From assembly GCA_021732975.1 (NCBI GenBank), contig JAKFWC010000024.1:62001-126000 (forward strand): DNA of 64,000 bases. Reading direction: 5' to 3'. The translations under genes were made by a program, and so were the position numbers. The notes under the pieces are model-generated. The model was given only the letters and a program-made list of their open reading frames with translations. It did not search any database and was not told where the DNA came from. The stretch comes from Planctomycetaceae bacterium. GTDB lineage: Bacteria; Planctomycetota; Planctomycetia; Planctomycetales; Planctomycetaceae. This document shows, piece after piece, positions 36,721 to 46,427 of this stretch (positions are counted from its first letter, which is position 1; each line of letters starts with the position of its first letter).

Positions 36721-37701
36721 ATGTCCACCATCGATGCCATCGCCTCTCCGTCGCCTCTTGCCGTTCCTGCTCCGAACGAAGGCTGTCCGCCGCCATTGCG
36801 TTGCCGCGATGTCTGGCGAAACGTGCATGAACAAGCCTCCGTCTGGGAACGAGCTTCCACACGCGGTGCCACGCTGTCGGGCTGGACGCTCGGTCGTGGA
36901 CCAACAGTGGTCTTCATTGCCCCCTTCAGCGGATCGGCCGATCTCTTTGCCCTCGTCGCCTGGCTGCTGCGGGACGAAATTCGTTCGATTGCCGTGCAAT
37001 GGCAATCGACGGGGCAATCCCGTTCGCCGGCCGACTTCGCTCACGATGTCTGGGATGTAATCGATCACGACGGTTCAGAGCCGGTTTCGCTCTACGGCAC
37101 GAATTGGAGCGGTGCCGTTGCCCTGGAAGCCGCCCGTTTGCGGCCCGATCGTGTCGAAACAGTGTTTGTACAAGACGGGTTCGTCCAACGACGACTCAGT
37201 CTCGCCGAGCGTGGTTTAGCGAACTTGGCATTGTGGTCGAGACGGTCGTTGTCCGAGTGTCCGAATCGCGAGCGTGTGCAGATGTTGAACCATCGCCGCT
37301 GGTTCCCGCCGCTCGATCCGGAGCGCTGGTCTTGTTTCCTGGAGACGACCGGTCGCAATCCGGTATCCGTCTTGGCCCGACAAGGTTTGGCCTGCAAAGG
37401 GGTCGATTTCCGACGGGCATTCACGAACTGGACGGCTCCGACTTGGCTCATCAGCACGGAAGGAGCCGGTCCGCGAGCCCATCAACACCATGCTGAACTG
37501 CAGGCCTGCCTGCCGAGTGCGAAGACCGAATGGATGCACACCACGGGGACGCACGCGAGCTTTACGCATCCGCACCGCATCGCGAAATTCCTGCGGCAGG
37601 CTTTGGGGGTAAATCCCTCCCCGGCCGCCACCCCCGTGGAACGTTGCTGTAGCGGGGCCGACGCGTGTGAGTCGAACGAACAACCGACTGGAAACCGATG
37701 A
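36721..37701 (+). CDS. Alpha/beta hydrolase fold protein
   Basis: 326 residues with an alpha/beta hydrolase pattern: [19 protein letters not shown] for the first strand and oxyanion loop, the nucleophile elbow [11 protein letters not shown] with serine as the likely nucleophile, and a late histidine in [10 protein letters not shown]. The elbow departs from the usual G-x-S-x-G in having Asn and Ala at the small-residue positions. The substrate is unknown. The gene is 11 bases after the HTH-EIIA gene, and its stop overlaps the next ATG by 4 bases (ATGA), so the three are surely co-transcribed. Confidence 0.78.
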   Translation: MSTIDAIASPSPLAVPAPNEGCPPPLRCRDVWRNVHEQASVWERASTRGATLSGWTLGRGPTVVFIAPFSGSADLFALVAWLLRDEIRSIAVQWQSTGQSRSPADFAHDVWDVIDHDGSEPVSLYGTNWSGAVALEAARLRPDRVETVFVQDGFVQRRLSLAERGLANLALWSRRSLSECPNRERVQMLNHRRWFPPLDPERWSCFLETTGRNPVSVLARQGLACKGVDFRRAFTNWTAPTWLISTEGAGPRAHQHHAELQACLPSAKTEWMHTTGTHASFTHPHRIAKFLRQALGVNPSPAATPVERCCSGADACESNEQPTGNR

Positions 37702-38432
37702 CGATCGAACTCCCCGAACCGCTAGACGTGATCGCCGTCGGGGCACATCCCGACGATGTCGAAATCGCGGTGGGGGGAACGCTGGCTCGGCTGGTTCAAC
37801 AAGGCTACCGCGTCGGCATTATCGATCTGACCAACGGTGAGCCGACCCCCGGCAGCCCTTCCCCGGGGCATCGCCTCGAGGAAGCCCGTTCCGCCGCCGC
37901 GATCCTCGGCATCCATGTTCGTAAAACGATGACGCTGCCCAATCGTTGCCTGTTCGACTCCTTCCTGGCACGGATTGAACTGGCCCGGTTGTTTCGGTTG
38001 TATCGGCCGCGGATTGTGCTGGGAATTGCCGGCAAGACGCCGATGGCCTCTCCGGATCACTGGCAGGCGATGCAGATTACCGATGCCGCGGTCTTTTACT
38101 CCCGGCTGTCCAAATGGGATGACGAGTTTGGCGGTCTCCCGGTTCATACCGTCCCGCGGCAATTGTGGTATCCCCTCGGCTTTGGAATGACCGATCTTCC
38201 CCAAGGGGGCGGCCAATTCGTTGTAGATATTTCCCAGTCACTTTCGTTAAAATTAGAGGCGATCCGCGCTTACGCTAGTCAATTCCCTCCCGGCAAAGAG
38301 CGGGTCTTTCGGCTGGTGGAATCGCAAAATCGATTGTGGGGCACGACCGCGGGATTCGAGGCCGGCGAGCTGGTGATTTGTTCCACCACGCTCGGCGTCA
38401 GCGATCTCGTTCGCACGGTGTGCCCCGATTGA
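37698..38432 (+). CDS. PIG-L family deacetylase, BshB1-like
   Basis: 244 residues of the PIG-L/LmbE family. The zinc motif [15 protein letters not shown] is near the N-terminus, the [11 protein letters not shown] segment resembles bacillithiol biosynthesis deacetylase BshB1, and a later PDHWQA histidine is the third likely zinc ligand. It removes an acetyl group from an N-acetylglucosamine-type substrate. In BshB1 this is N-acetylglucosaminyl malate, on the way to bacillithiol. No bshA or bshC is visible here, so the substrate is inferred only from similarity. Its ATG overlaps the stop of the hydrolase gene. Confidence 0.88.
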   Translation: MTIELPEPLDVIAVGAHPDDVEIAVGGTLARLVQQGYRVGIIDLTNGEPTPGSPSPGHRLEEARSAAAILGIHVRKTMTLPNRCLFDSFLARIELARLFRLYRPRIVLGIAGKTPMASPDHWQAMQITDAAVFYSRLSKWDDEFGGLPVHTVPRQLWYPLGFGMTDLPQGGGQFVVDISQSLSLKLEAIRAYASQFPPGKERVFRLVESQNRLWGTTAGFEAGELVICSTTLGVSDLVRTVCPD

Positions 38433-38483
38433 CCCTCGCTGTGAATGTCCCATCCTGAGCGCGCGACCGCGGATAAGAATTTC

Positions 38484-39245
38484 ATGACCAAGCTACGCAC
38501 GGGTCTGGTGAGCATCACCGGTCGCTTCCGCGATAACAACGAAGACAATGCCTACGTCGATCCGCAGAACCGCTTCTTTCTCGTCGCTGACGGCATGGGG
38601 GGACAGTCTGCGGGGGAGCGGGCCAGCGCCTTGGCGATGGAAATCATTCCGCAAAAGTTGAACTCGCTCGACTTCGCCAAAGCTGCGCCGGACCAGGCCG
38701 TCCGGATGATCAACGAAGCCGTCGATCAGGCCAACACCGAGATCATCGCGCTCGGTGAAGTCGATTCCAAATTGAAGAACATGGGCACCACGATCACGTT
38801 TCTCGCCCATGTGAACGGCACGTTCTTTGTAGGCGGCGTCGGTGACAGCCGCACCTATCTTCTGCGCGACGGCAAGTTCGAGCAACTGACGACCGATCAT
38901 TCGTTGGTGCAAGCCCTCATTGAAGCCGGCACACTCACGCTGGAAGAAGCCGCCACGCACCGGTATCGCAACGTGTTGTACCGCTACCTTGGGACAAAAG
39001 AAGGCTACCTCCGGCCGCGCGAAGGCCGTGAGGAAACGAAACCCAAACAGATTGCCCCCCTTGTCGGCGACCGTTATGTCCTGGTGACCGACGGCGTCAC
39101 TGGCGGCTGTTCCGATGAACTGATGGCGTCGATTCTCGCCGACGGCAACGACCCCCAAGCCATCGCCGATGACATTGTCCACGCCGCGGAAGACGGCGGA
39201 TCCAAAGACAATATCACGGCGTTGGTGGTCTTCGTGGAAGCCTGA
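38484..39245 (+). CDS. PP2C-type serine/threonine protein phosphatase
   Basis: 253 residues of the PPM/PP2C family. The metal-binding motifs are DNNEDN (about 17-22), VADGMGG (about 34-40), GVGDSRTYL, the LVTDGVTGG segment and GSKDNITALVV near the C-terminus. It removes phosphate from Ser/Thr residues of proteins, usually as the partner of Hanks-type kinases, none of which is adjacent. I chose the ATG at 38484 because GGATAAG lies 8 bases upstream; an in-frame ATG at 38445 lacks a site. It follows the PIG-L gene after 51 bases. Confidence 0.92.
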   Translation: MTKLRTGLVSITGRFRDNNEDNAYVDPQNRFFLVADGMGGQSAGERASALAMEIIPQKLNSLDFAKAAPDQAVRMINEAVDQANTEIIALGEVDSKLKNMGTTITFLAHVNGTFFVGGVGDSRTYLLRDGKFEQLTTDHSLVQALIEAGTLTLEEAATHRYRNVLYRYLGTKEGYLRPREGREETKPKQIAPLVGDRYVLVTDGVTGGCSDELMASILADGNDPQAIADDIVHAAEDGGSKDNITALVVFVEA

Positions 39246-39399
39246 CGGATACACGGCAATCTCCCGTGCTTAACCGTCGTGCAGATCGCTGAGAAATCGG
39301 GCACGCAGACCGTCAAAACGGCTTGGAAAGCACGCTTTCAAGCTGGTACGTCGTTTGCCATACCATCCTTGCGGACATCACCCCGCGAGGTGCCGAGCC

Positions 39400-40722
39400 G
39401 TGATCAACGCTGCCGATTTTATTGTGAAGACGTTGGGATCGTGCCGCGTCGATTCGCCCATGGCACCGCTGCTCGCCGCCCGGAAGCAGTCGATCAATAA
39501 TGTCGACGAAACGGACCGTGTGCTGTTCGACGACATTGCCTCAGCCGCCATCTCGCGCGCAGTGCCTGCTCACGAACTTCCTGGCTTTGAACCAGCCGGT
39601 CCGCGCAAGAAGCTGTATTTCGATCCATCCAAGACGCGGGCCGGAATCGTTACCTGTGGTGGCCTGTGCCCTGGTTTCAACGATGTCATTCGCGGCCTGG
39701 TTCTAGAGCTGAGTTTCCGCTACGGCGTGAAGAAGATCTTCGGCTTCCGCAACGGCTACCAGGGGTTCATCGCCCGCCACGGCCACCCGGTAATGGAACT
39801 GACACCGGAAATCGTCAGCCCGATCAACGAAGATGGCGGAACCATTCTGGGAACCTCCCGCGGCCAGCAGGATCCCGTCGATATTGTCGACTGTCTCGAA
39901 CAGCTCGGCATCAACCAGTTGTTCGTGATCGGCGGCGATGGCACTCTCCGCGGCGCGCTCGCCATCAGCAAGGAGATCGCCGAGCGCGGGCTCAAAATCG
40001 CTGTCGTCGGCGTTCCCAAGACGATCGATAACGACATCATGTACATCGACCAGAGCTTCGGCTTTCAGACCGCGTTTTCGATGGCGACTGAAGCCATTCG
40101 CGCGGGCCATGCCGAAGCCGACTCGTCTCCCAATGGTATCGGTCTCGTGAAGGTCATGGGCCGGCATTCGGGGTTCATCGCCTGCTATGCCGCCCTTGCC
40201 AAGAACGATGCCAATTTCGTGCTGATTCCCGAGGTTTCCTTTCGGTTGGACGGACCGCAGGGATTGTTAACGGCACTCGAAGATCGACTGAAACGGCGCG
40301 GACACGCGGTGATTGTAGTAGCCGAAGGGGCCGGTCAATCACTGCTGGACGAATGCCCGAAAACCACCGATGCGTCCGGCAATGCGAGACTGGGAGATAT
40401 CGGGCTGTTTCTCAAGCAGAAAATCTGCGCCCACTTCGCAGGGATCGGTGTTGAACTGAATCTGAAATACATCGACCCGAGCTACCTGATCCGCAGCGTC
40501 CCGGCGAACCCGTTCGATAGCGTGTACTGTCTGCGCCTCGCTCACAATGCGGTGCACGCGGCGATGAGCGGCCGCACAGAAATGGTCGTCGGCCGCTGGC
40601 ACGGCCGCTTCGTCCACGTCCCCATCCCGCTCGCCATTCGCGAACGCAATACCGTCGACCCCAACGGGGATCTGTGGATGTCGGTCCTCGAATCAACCGG
40701 CCAGCCGCCCTCATTCGATTGA
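39400..40722 (+). CDS. pfkA: 6-phosphofructokinase, probably ATP-dependent
   Basis: 440 residues. The catalytic motif PKTIDNDI is clear, along with GGDGTLRGA for nucleotide binding, TCGGLCPGFNDVI near the N-terminus and MGRHSGFIA for the sugar phosphate. A glycine in GGDGT points to ATP as donor, while lysine in PKTIDND is the form seen in pyrophosphate enzymes and in the long ATP-dependent group of plants and trypanosomatids. I therefore place it in the latter group. It converts fructose 6-phosphate to the 1,6-bisphosphate. The GTG at 39400, with GAGG upstream, is preferred. A terminator follows at 40756. Confidence 0.93.
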   Translation: MINAADFIVKTLGSCRVDSPMAPLLAARKQSINNVDETDRVLFDDIASAAISRAVPAHELPGFEPAGPRKKLYFDPSKTRAGIVTCGGLCPGFNDVIRGLVLELSFRYGVKKIFGFRNGYQGFIARHGHPVMELTPEIVSPINEDGGTILGTSRGQQDPVDIVDCLEQLGINQLFVIGGDGTLRGALAISKEIAERGLKIAVVGVPKTIDNDIMYIDQSFGFQTAFSMATEAIRAGHAEADSSPNGIGLVKVMGRHSGFIACYAALAKNDANFVLIPEVSFRLDGPQGLLTALEDRLKRRGHAVIVVAEGAGQSLLDECPKTTDASGNARLGDIGLFLKQKICAHFAGIGVELNLKYIDPSYLIRSVPANPFDSVYCLRLAHNAVHAAMSGRTEMVVGRWHGRFVHVPIPLAIRERNTVDPNGDLWMSVLESTGQPPSFD

Positions 40723-40755
40723 GACCCGCCTGCTCCACGCCCCATCCCTAAACGC

Positions 40756-40783
40756 AGAAACCCCTCGTTTCCAAGGGGTTTCT
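40756..40783. terminator. Terminator hairpin (pfkA side; displaced tRNA-Val terminator)
   Basis: A 10-bp stem AGAAACCCCT / AGGGGTTTCT with an 8-base loop. It closely resembles the terminator at 46061 next to tRNA-Val, both in sequence and in its distance (8 versus 9 bases) from the shared 20-bp tRNA repeat. It now also follows pfkA. Confidence 0.7.
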
Positions 40784-40791
40784 CGAACTTC

Positions 40792-40811
40792 AATGGGCGA
40801 TATAGGACTCG
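40792..40811. repeat. Left 20-bp direct repeat (tRNA-Val 3' end; candidate attL)
   Basis: These 20 bases are identical to 46096-46115, which cover the 3' end of the tRNA-Val gene and two bases beyond. Identity stops on the right at 40812 while a related terminator continues on the left. This is what remains when an element inserts into a tRNA 3' end. Confidence 0.78.
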
Positions 40812-41355
40812 CCCCCCACTTTCTCTAGCTCGAAAACCGCAAAATCACAGGCTGACGACGTGCCAAACGACACGCGCCGTGTTTTGACTGCCATCATGGT
40901 GGACTCCGACCCCGGTTACGACGATGCCCTGCGGCGATTGCTCACCGTCTGGCCAATTCTTTCCAGTGCGGATCGGGCGGAATCGCGCTGTCAGCGACAC
41001 CCATCTGCTCCTCATTAAATCCGACATCGTCGGATCAAGGCTGGTTTGAGGACTCTGGCGGACGCATGGCTGATCCGCAGCCAATTCGGCTCTACGTCGA
41101 AGAGGTCCGAACCAGGCACCTCGGAATCTACGATCTGTGCCAGGGAAAGGGAGGTTTTCTCTGTGAATTGCCTCCTGATGTTGGGTAGTCTGTCCGTTCT
41201 GTAACAAACTTGTTTTTGGACAGCGGTGGTGGATTGTAGGCGATGGTCATTGAGCCTCGTGGATGATTTGCCGCGGCTCAGCGATAGATCGTCTCTGCAA
41301 TACACCTGAGGCCGTGGTGCGTTTGGGTGATCCAATCTTAAGAAAGTCGGCTACG
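40812..41355. other. Non-coding left part of the element
   Basis: 544 bases without a gene I can support. A minus-strand frame at 40845-41207 has no ribosome site and no family match, though a stretch near its end (ARFRPIRTGKNWPDGEQ) looks less random and could be gene debris. The promoter of the giant protein gene should lie near the right end. Confidence 0.45.
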
Positions 41356-44300
41356 ATGAACTTGCTTCAGAACATCATGGCGGTCTTGCGACAGAAATGG
41401 ACTCCGCAGCGGCGATCATCTGCGCGGAGACAGACACGTTTGTCACGGTTGGAACCGCTTGAATCTCGCCGATTGCTGGCGGCGGCGTTTACGGAGTTTG
41501 TCGATCCGAATCCGGCGGCGGGGAATCAATTTGGATCGACGGTGGTGGCGCTGAGCACCGGGAATGTGGTCATCACCTCGCCCTACGACGATGCGGGGGG
41601 AACGGACGCCGGCGCCGCCTACCTGTTCAACGGGGCGACCGGAGCGCTGATCAGCACGCTGACCGGTTCGCACGCCGACGACAACGTCGGGTCTGGCGTC
41701 ATCGATCTAGGCAACGGAAACTTCGTGATCTTGAGCGCATTCTGGGATGACGGCATCGCGACGGATGTCGGGGCGGTCACCTGGGGGAGCGGTGTCACCG
41801 GGGTCAGCGGGATCGTCAGCGCAGCCAACAGCTTCGTCGGCAGCACCGCAGACGATCTCGTCGGAGATGGCGGCATCGTCGTCCTCACGAACGGCAACTA
41901 TGTCATCAGCAGTCCGACGTGGGATGACGGCCTCACCGCCGATGTCGGGGCCGTCACCTGGGGGAATGGCGCGACGGGCAGCGCCGGGGTGGTGAGCAGT
42001 GCCAACAGTCTGATCGGAAGCACGGCGTTCGATTCCGTTGGCGACGGGATTTTCATGCTCACGAATGGAAATTATGTCGTGACCAGCGAGGCTTGGGACA
42101 ACGGCGTCGCCATCGACGCCGGCGCCGTCACCTGGGCCAACGGCACGACGGGCCTGGCGGGGGTCGTCAGCACGACGAACAGTCTCGTCGGCAGTACCAC
42201 GGATGATCAGATTGGGAACAACGGTGTTGCCGCCCTGAGCAACGGCAATTACGTCGTTCAAAGCCAGGATTGGGATCGTGGCGCAATCGTTGATGCGGGT
42301 GCGATCACCTTCGCCGATGGCACCACCGGGATCACGGGGGCGATCACCGACACGAACAGTCTCGTCGGCAGCACTGCCGGCGATCGTCTCAGCAACGGCG
42401 GTCTCTTCAAACTCACCAATGGCAACTTCGTTCTCTGCAACTCCCGGTGGGACAATGGACCAATCGTCGATGCCGGGGCCGTCACGCTGGTGAGTGGCAC
42501 GACCGGGATCACCGGCATGATCTCCGCCGCCAACAGTCTCGTCGGCGATTCCGCCAACGATGACATCGGGGTAGGTGGCATTACAGTGCTGAACAACGGC
42601 AACTACGTGATCCGCAGTCCCAAATGGGATGATGGGGTTACCATCAATGCCGGTGCCGTCACCTGGGCCAATGGGACCACCGGCATCACGGGTTTCATCG
42701 ATAATACGAACAGCCTCGTCGGTGTCACGGCGGAAGACAACGTCGGCTTTTATGGCGTCGCGTCGCTGTCCAACGGTCACTATGTGATCAACAGCCCGTT
42801 CTTCGATGATGCCACGAACTCCCGAATCGATGTCGGCGCGGTCACGTGGGGGAATGGAGCGGGAGGAACCGTCGGAACCGTAAGCGCGGCCAACAGCCTC
42901 ATCGGCAGCCACGCGGACGATCAAGTGGGCGTCGGTAGCATCACCCCGCTGACGAACGGCCATTATGTGGTCAGCAGTCCGTACTGGGACAACGACACCG
43001 TCGTCGATGCCGGCGCCGCAACCTGGCTCAACGGCACAGCCCCCTTCAGTGGAGAGATCAGCGCGACCAACAGCCTCGTGGGGACTCAGATGGACGACCT
43101 TGTCTCCCTGTACGGGGTCACGGACCTCGCCAACGGGAACTACGTCGTCATTAGTCCGAACTGGGATGATGCCACTGGTCCTGTCACGAATGTTGGTGCC
43201 GTGACCTGGGGGAATGGGGCCACGGGAACCAGCGGCGCGGTGAGCAGCACGAACAGCCTCGTCGGCAGCACTGCGGAGGATCGGGTGGGACTCGGCGGCG
43301 TCACGGCGCTTCCCTTCGGCGATTACGTCGTCAGCAGTTACTATTGGGACAACGCGACCGCGGCCAATGCCGGAGCGGTCACGTTCGGCGATAAACTCGC
43401 CGGGATCACAGGCGCGGTCAGCGAGGCCAACAGCCGCGTCGGCAGCACGACGGACGATACCGTCGGCATCGGAAGCATCACCGTTCTTCAACACAGCTAC
43501 TACGCGGTGCTGAATCAATCCTGGGACAACGGCGCACTGGTGGATGCGGGCGCGATGACCTTCAGCCTGGCCGGCAACGGCGACGCCGGGACCATTGACG
43601 GTACGAACAGCGCACTTGGTCTCGCTGATTTCTCAGGACTGCAATTCCCCATCGTTGTGGATGATGTCAACAACACCTTCATGGGCAGTTTCATCAACGA
43701 AGGGGGCGGACATGTTCGTGTCGGATCGCAGGATTCCGGTTTTGCCAATGTGGCCCCCACCGCGGTGACGTTGCAGAATACGACTACATCTCTGGCGGAG
43801 AACACGAGCACGGCAACGCGAATCATGGTCGCCGACATCGTCGTGACCGATGACGCCCTCGGAATAAACACACTCTCCCTCGTGGGCACGGATGCGGACA
43901 GTTTTGAAATTGACGGCGGCGTGCTCTATCTGAAAGCGGGTACGACACTCAACTTTGAATCGCAAAACAGCTATTCCGTCACCGTCAGCGTCGATGACTC
44001 CACCGTGGGAAGCACGCCGGATGCCACCGTCGATTTTACGTTGACGGTCACGGATGTGAACGAGCTCCCCGTCATCGGCGGTGCGGTGGCCAATCAGCCC
44101 GTCAACGACAATGCGACCATCGCCCCGTTTGCCTCGCTGACAGTGACCGATCCCGATACACAGGCCATGTCCGTGATCGTGCGAATTTCCAACGGAGTAG
44201 TCCGCGGGGATTTTACCGCGGCGTCAACGGCCGGGTGGACACAGACCCTCATCGGCAACAACATTCAGTATTTTCGGACCTACAGCCCCGCGGCGAATAT

Positions 44301-45399
44301 CGGAGACACCGTTCAAGCTGCGGTCCGTGCATTGGTCTTTCAGCCACGCAGCAATGCCATCAACTCCAGTACCTTTGAAGTGACTGGCTTCACGGTGACT
44401 GTCGGCGATGGCGTCGCGACACCGGTCTCGAACACCGCGACCACCGTCGTGACCACCAGCCTCAACGATGCCCCGGCAATCAGTGGGGCCAATGCGAATG
44501 TCTCCGTGAATGACACTTCGACGACCAACCCGTTTAGTGCACTGACGGTCACCGATCCCGACACGCAGAAAATGCTTGCCAAGGTGACCGTTCTTAACGG
44601 TGCATACCGCGGCGACTTCACTGCGGCATCGACGGTGGGCTGGACACGAACGGTTATCGGCAACAGTTTTGTTTACTCTCGATTCTACAGCCCGCAAACA
44701 AACATCGGAGCAGTCGTGCAGGTCGACATTCGAACGCTCGTGTTCCAGCCGCGCGTTGATGCGATCGACCCCGGCTCGACCGAGGCCACGGCGTTCGCGG
44801 TCTTCATCAACGACGGGATTGCGAACATGGCGGATGGCACGACGACGGTCATCACCACCAGTCTTGAAAATGCTCCCACCATCGGCGGTGCCGTTGCCAA
44901 TCAAGCCGTCAGCGATGACGCCACGATTGCCCCATTTACAACGCTGACCATCACGGACATCGATACCCAGAACATGCTTGCCAAGGTGACCATTTCCAAC
45001 GGTGTTAACCGCGGAGATTTCACCACGGCTTCGACCGCGGGTTGGACGCGGACGGTCACAGGCAACAACATCACGTACCACCGTTATTACAGCTCGACGG
45101 CCAGCATTGGTGCGACGGTCCAATCGGCGATTCGAGCGTTCGTCTTCCAACCGCGAAACAACGTCCCGATTGGCACGACGGAGACGACCCAGTTCACGGT
45201 TTTCGTCAACGATGGCATCGTCAACATCGCCAACACTCAAACCACCGTCATCACCACCGGCGTCGCCCCGCGTCCCGCCGTTGCGGCTCGTGTCCTTCCG
45301 CCATCGATCCTCGACGACGACACCACCACGGTCTTGATCCCTAGATTTACCAAACCACGCACAAACCGACTGACACTGTTATTGAAGAAAGTACGGTAA
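41356..45399 (+). CDS. Giant exported repeat protein with cadherin-like domain
   Basis: 1347 residues. The N-terminus is basic and carries the planctomycete surface-protein motif LEPLESRRLLAA at about 32-43. Residues about 45-775 are twelve imperfect repeats of about 63 residues, each with NGNYV-x-x-SP-x-WD(D/N)G, GAVTWGNG-x-TG and NSLVGSTADD; they probably form repeated beta blades. A cadherin-like domain follows (about 800-900, with FESQNSYSVTVSVDD). Three repeats of about 134 residues (about 904-1305) contain TVTDPDTQ and RGDFTAAST-x-GWT. The end is short and basic. It is likely secreted or surface-bound and may act in adhesion or structure. The ATG at 41356 places the LEP motif correctly; ATG 41263 is unlikely. 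Confidence 0.87.
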   Translation: MNLLQNIMAVLRQKWTPQRRSSARRQTRLSRLEPLESRRLLAAAFTEFVDPNPAAGNQFGSTVVALSTGNVVITSPYDDAGGTDAGAAYLFNGATGALISTLTGSHADDNVGSGVIDLGNGNFVILSAFWDDGIATDVGAVTWGSGVTGVSGIVSAANSFVGSTADDLVGDGGIVVLTNGNYVISSPTWDDGLTADVGAVTWGNGATGSAGVVSSANSLIGSTAFDSVGDGIFMLTNGNYVVTSEAWDNGVAIDAGAVTWANGTTGLAGVVSTTNSLVGSTTDDQIGNNGVAALSNGNYVVQSQDWDRGAIVDAGAITFADGTTGITGAITDTNSLVGSTAGDRLSNGGLFKLTNGNFVLCNSRWDNGPIVDAGAVTLVSGTTGITGMISAANSLVGDSANDDIGVGGITVLNNGNYVIRSPKWDDGVTINAGAVTWANGTTGITGFIDNTNSLVGVTAEDNVGFYGVASLSNGHYVINSPFFDDATNSRIDVGAVTWGNGAGGTVGTVSAANSLIGSHADDQVGVGSITPLTNGHYVVSSPYWDNDTVVDAGAATWLNGTAPFSGEISATNSLVGTQMDDLVSLYGVTDLANGNYVVISPNWDDATGPVTNVGAVTWGNGATGTSGAVSSTNSLVGSTAEDRVGLGGVTALPFGDYVVSSYYWDNATAANAGAVTFGDKLAGITGAVSEANSRVGSTTDDTVGIGSITVLQHSYYAVLNQSWDNGALVDAGAMTFSLAGNGDAGTIDGTNSALGLADFSGLQFPIVVDDVNNTFMGSFINEGGGHVRVGSQDSGFANVAPTAVTLQNTTTSLAENTSTATRIMVADIVVTDDALGINTLSLVGTDADSFEIDGGVLYLKAGTTLNFESQNSYSVTVSVDDSTVGSTPDATVDFTLTVTDVNELPVIGGAVANQPVNDNATIAPFASLTVTDPDTQAMSVIVRISNGVVRGDFTAASTAGWTQTLIGNNIQYFRTYSPAANIGDTVQAAVRALVFQPRSNAINSSTFEVTGFTVTVGDGVATPVSNTATTVVTTSLNDAPAISGANANVSVNDTSTTNPFSALTVTDPDTQKMLAKVTVLNGAYRGDFTAASTVGWTRTVIGNSFVYSRFYSPQTNIGAVVQVDIRTLVFQPRVDAIDPGSTEATAFAVFINDGIANMADGTTTVITTSLENAPTIGGAVANQAVSDDATIAPFTTLTITDIDTQNMLAKVTISNGVNRGDFTTASTAGWTRTVTGNNITYHRYYSSTASIGATVQSAIRAFVFQPRNNVPIGTTETTQFTVFVNDGIVNIANTQTTVITTGVAPRPAVAARVLPPSILDDDTTTVLIPRFTKPRTNRLTLLLKKVR

Positions 45400-46060
45400 G
45401 ACAAGACAGAACCTGACTGTCCGGCAATTGAGCGGTACCTCAGAGTGCCGACACGGTCGCCGAAATCGCCCTGCAGTGATTACTCGCCATCCGGCCGAAG
45501 TTGTGCACCGACGACCAGCAAGCGCTCGCCGATCAAGCGACACCCTTGGCCGGCATGAATCACGGCATCGGCTTTCGGCACGTTGGCTCACCTCGGTGCC
45601 AGTCTGTACACTCGGACGACATTTTCGCTGTTCCGCGGGTTGCCGTTCCGTCTGTCGAAAGCGCTGTCGTCGATGCCCGCTGTTCCCCGAACTCCGACAG
45701 CATCTGGACGACTTGCACACGCTGGCTCCCATCAGCATGGTCTATGTTCTCGAATCGCTTCGACAAACGGGTAAGAATCCCGCAGAGTGCAATTTGACGA
45801 CACAGGAACGAATTATCGAACGGGCGGGTGTAACAGCATGGCCGAAGCTATGGCACAACCTGCGAAGTTCCCGGCAGACGGAACTGACGGAAGATTTTCC
45901 GGCTCATGTGGTCTCGGCTTGGTTAGGCAACAGCGAACGCATCGCCACACAGCACTATCTGCAGGTGCTCGATTCTCACTTCGACAAAGCGACGCGTCAA
46001 ACGACGCGCACCGTGCCGGAACCCATGCGATTGGATGTGCATGGAGTTCATAAAAACGAA

Positions 46061-46086
46061 GAAACCCCTTATTTTCAAGGGGTTTC
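46061..46086 (-). terminator. tRNA-Val terminator
   Basis: A 10-bp stem GAAACCCCTT / AAGGGGTTTC with a 6-base loop. On the minus strand it lies 11 bases after the tRNA and is followed by TTCGTTTTTA, a T-rich run, as expected for an intrinsic terminator. Confidence 0.78.
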
Positions 46087-46097
46087 CGCGTTGGGAA

Positions 46098-46175
<78 letters not shown>

Positions 46176-46297
46176 ATTGCCGTGATGGCTGGACACATTC
46201 TAGCCGTCGGTGGGACGAAGGGGAACCCGTCTCGACCGTCGCGTGATGGACTTTCAATCCGACACAACGTACCTTTGCGATGTTCGGTGAGATAGAG

Positions 46298-46383
46298 AAA
46301 TGTCGAATGTCGAAATCCAAATGTCGAAAAGGGGATTGTTTCGACTCCCCTTTCGACATTCCGCCTTCCTCATTCGACATTCA
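46298..46383. repeat. Dispersed imperfect inverted repeat, copy 1
   Basis: A run of short ATGTCGAA-type units is followed, after a small hairpin (AAGGGGA...TCCCCTT), by their reverse complements. It shares TTTCGACATTCCGCCTTC with the copy at 48160. It lies just before the start of the two-gene membrane operon. Confidence 0.7.
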
Positions 46384-46427
46384 GGATGCGCAGCGACCAC
46401 TGAATGTTGAAAATTGGATAACGCGGC

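Noticed and set aside
40845-41207. 120-codon minus-strand frame inside the left part of the element
   Set aside because: No ribosome site, no intact domain. One stretch looks gene-like, so it may be debris, but I cannot support a gene.
41707-43518. 603-codon minus-strand frame opposite the repeat protein
   Set aside because: Its repeats mirror the plus-strand protein repeats, and the plus strand has the LEP motif, start and domain structure. Antisense shadow.
41500-43600. Regularly spaced repeats that could suggest a CRISPR array
   Set aside because: Repeat period is about 190 bases, copies are imperfect and in frame, and they encode a repeated protein unit. No cas genes are present.
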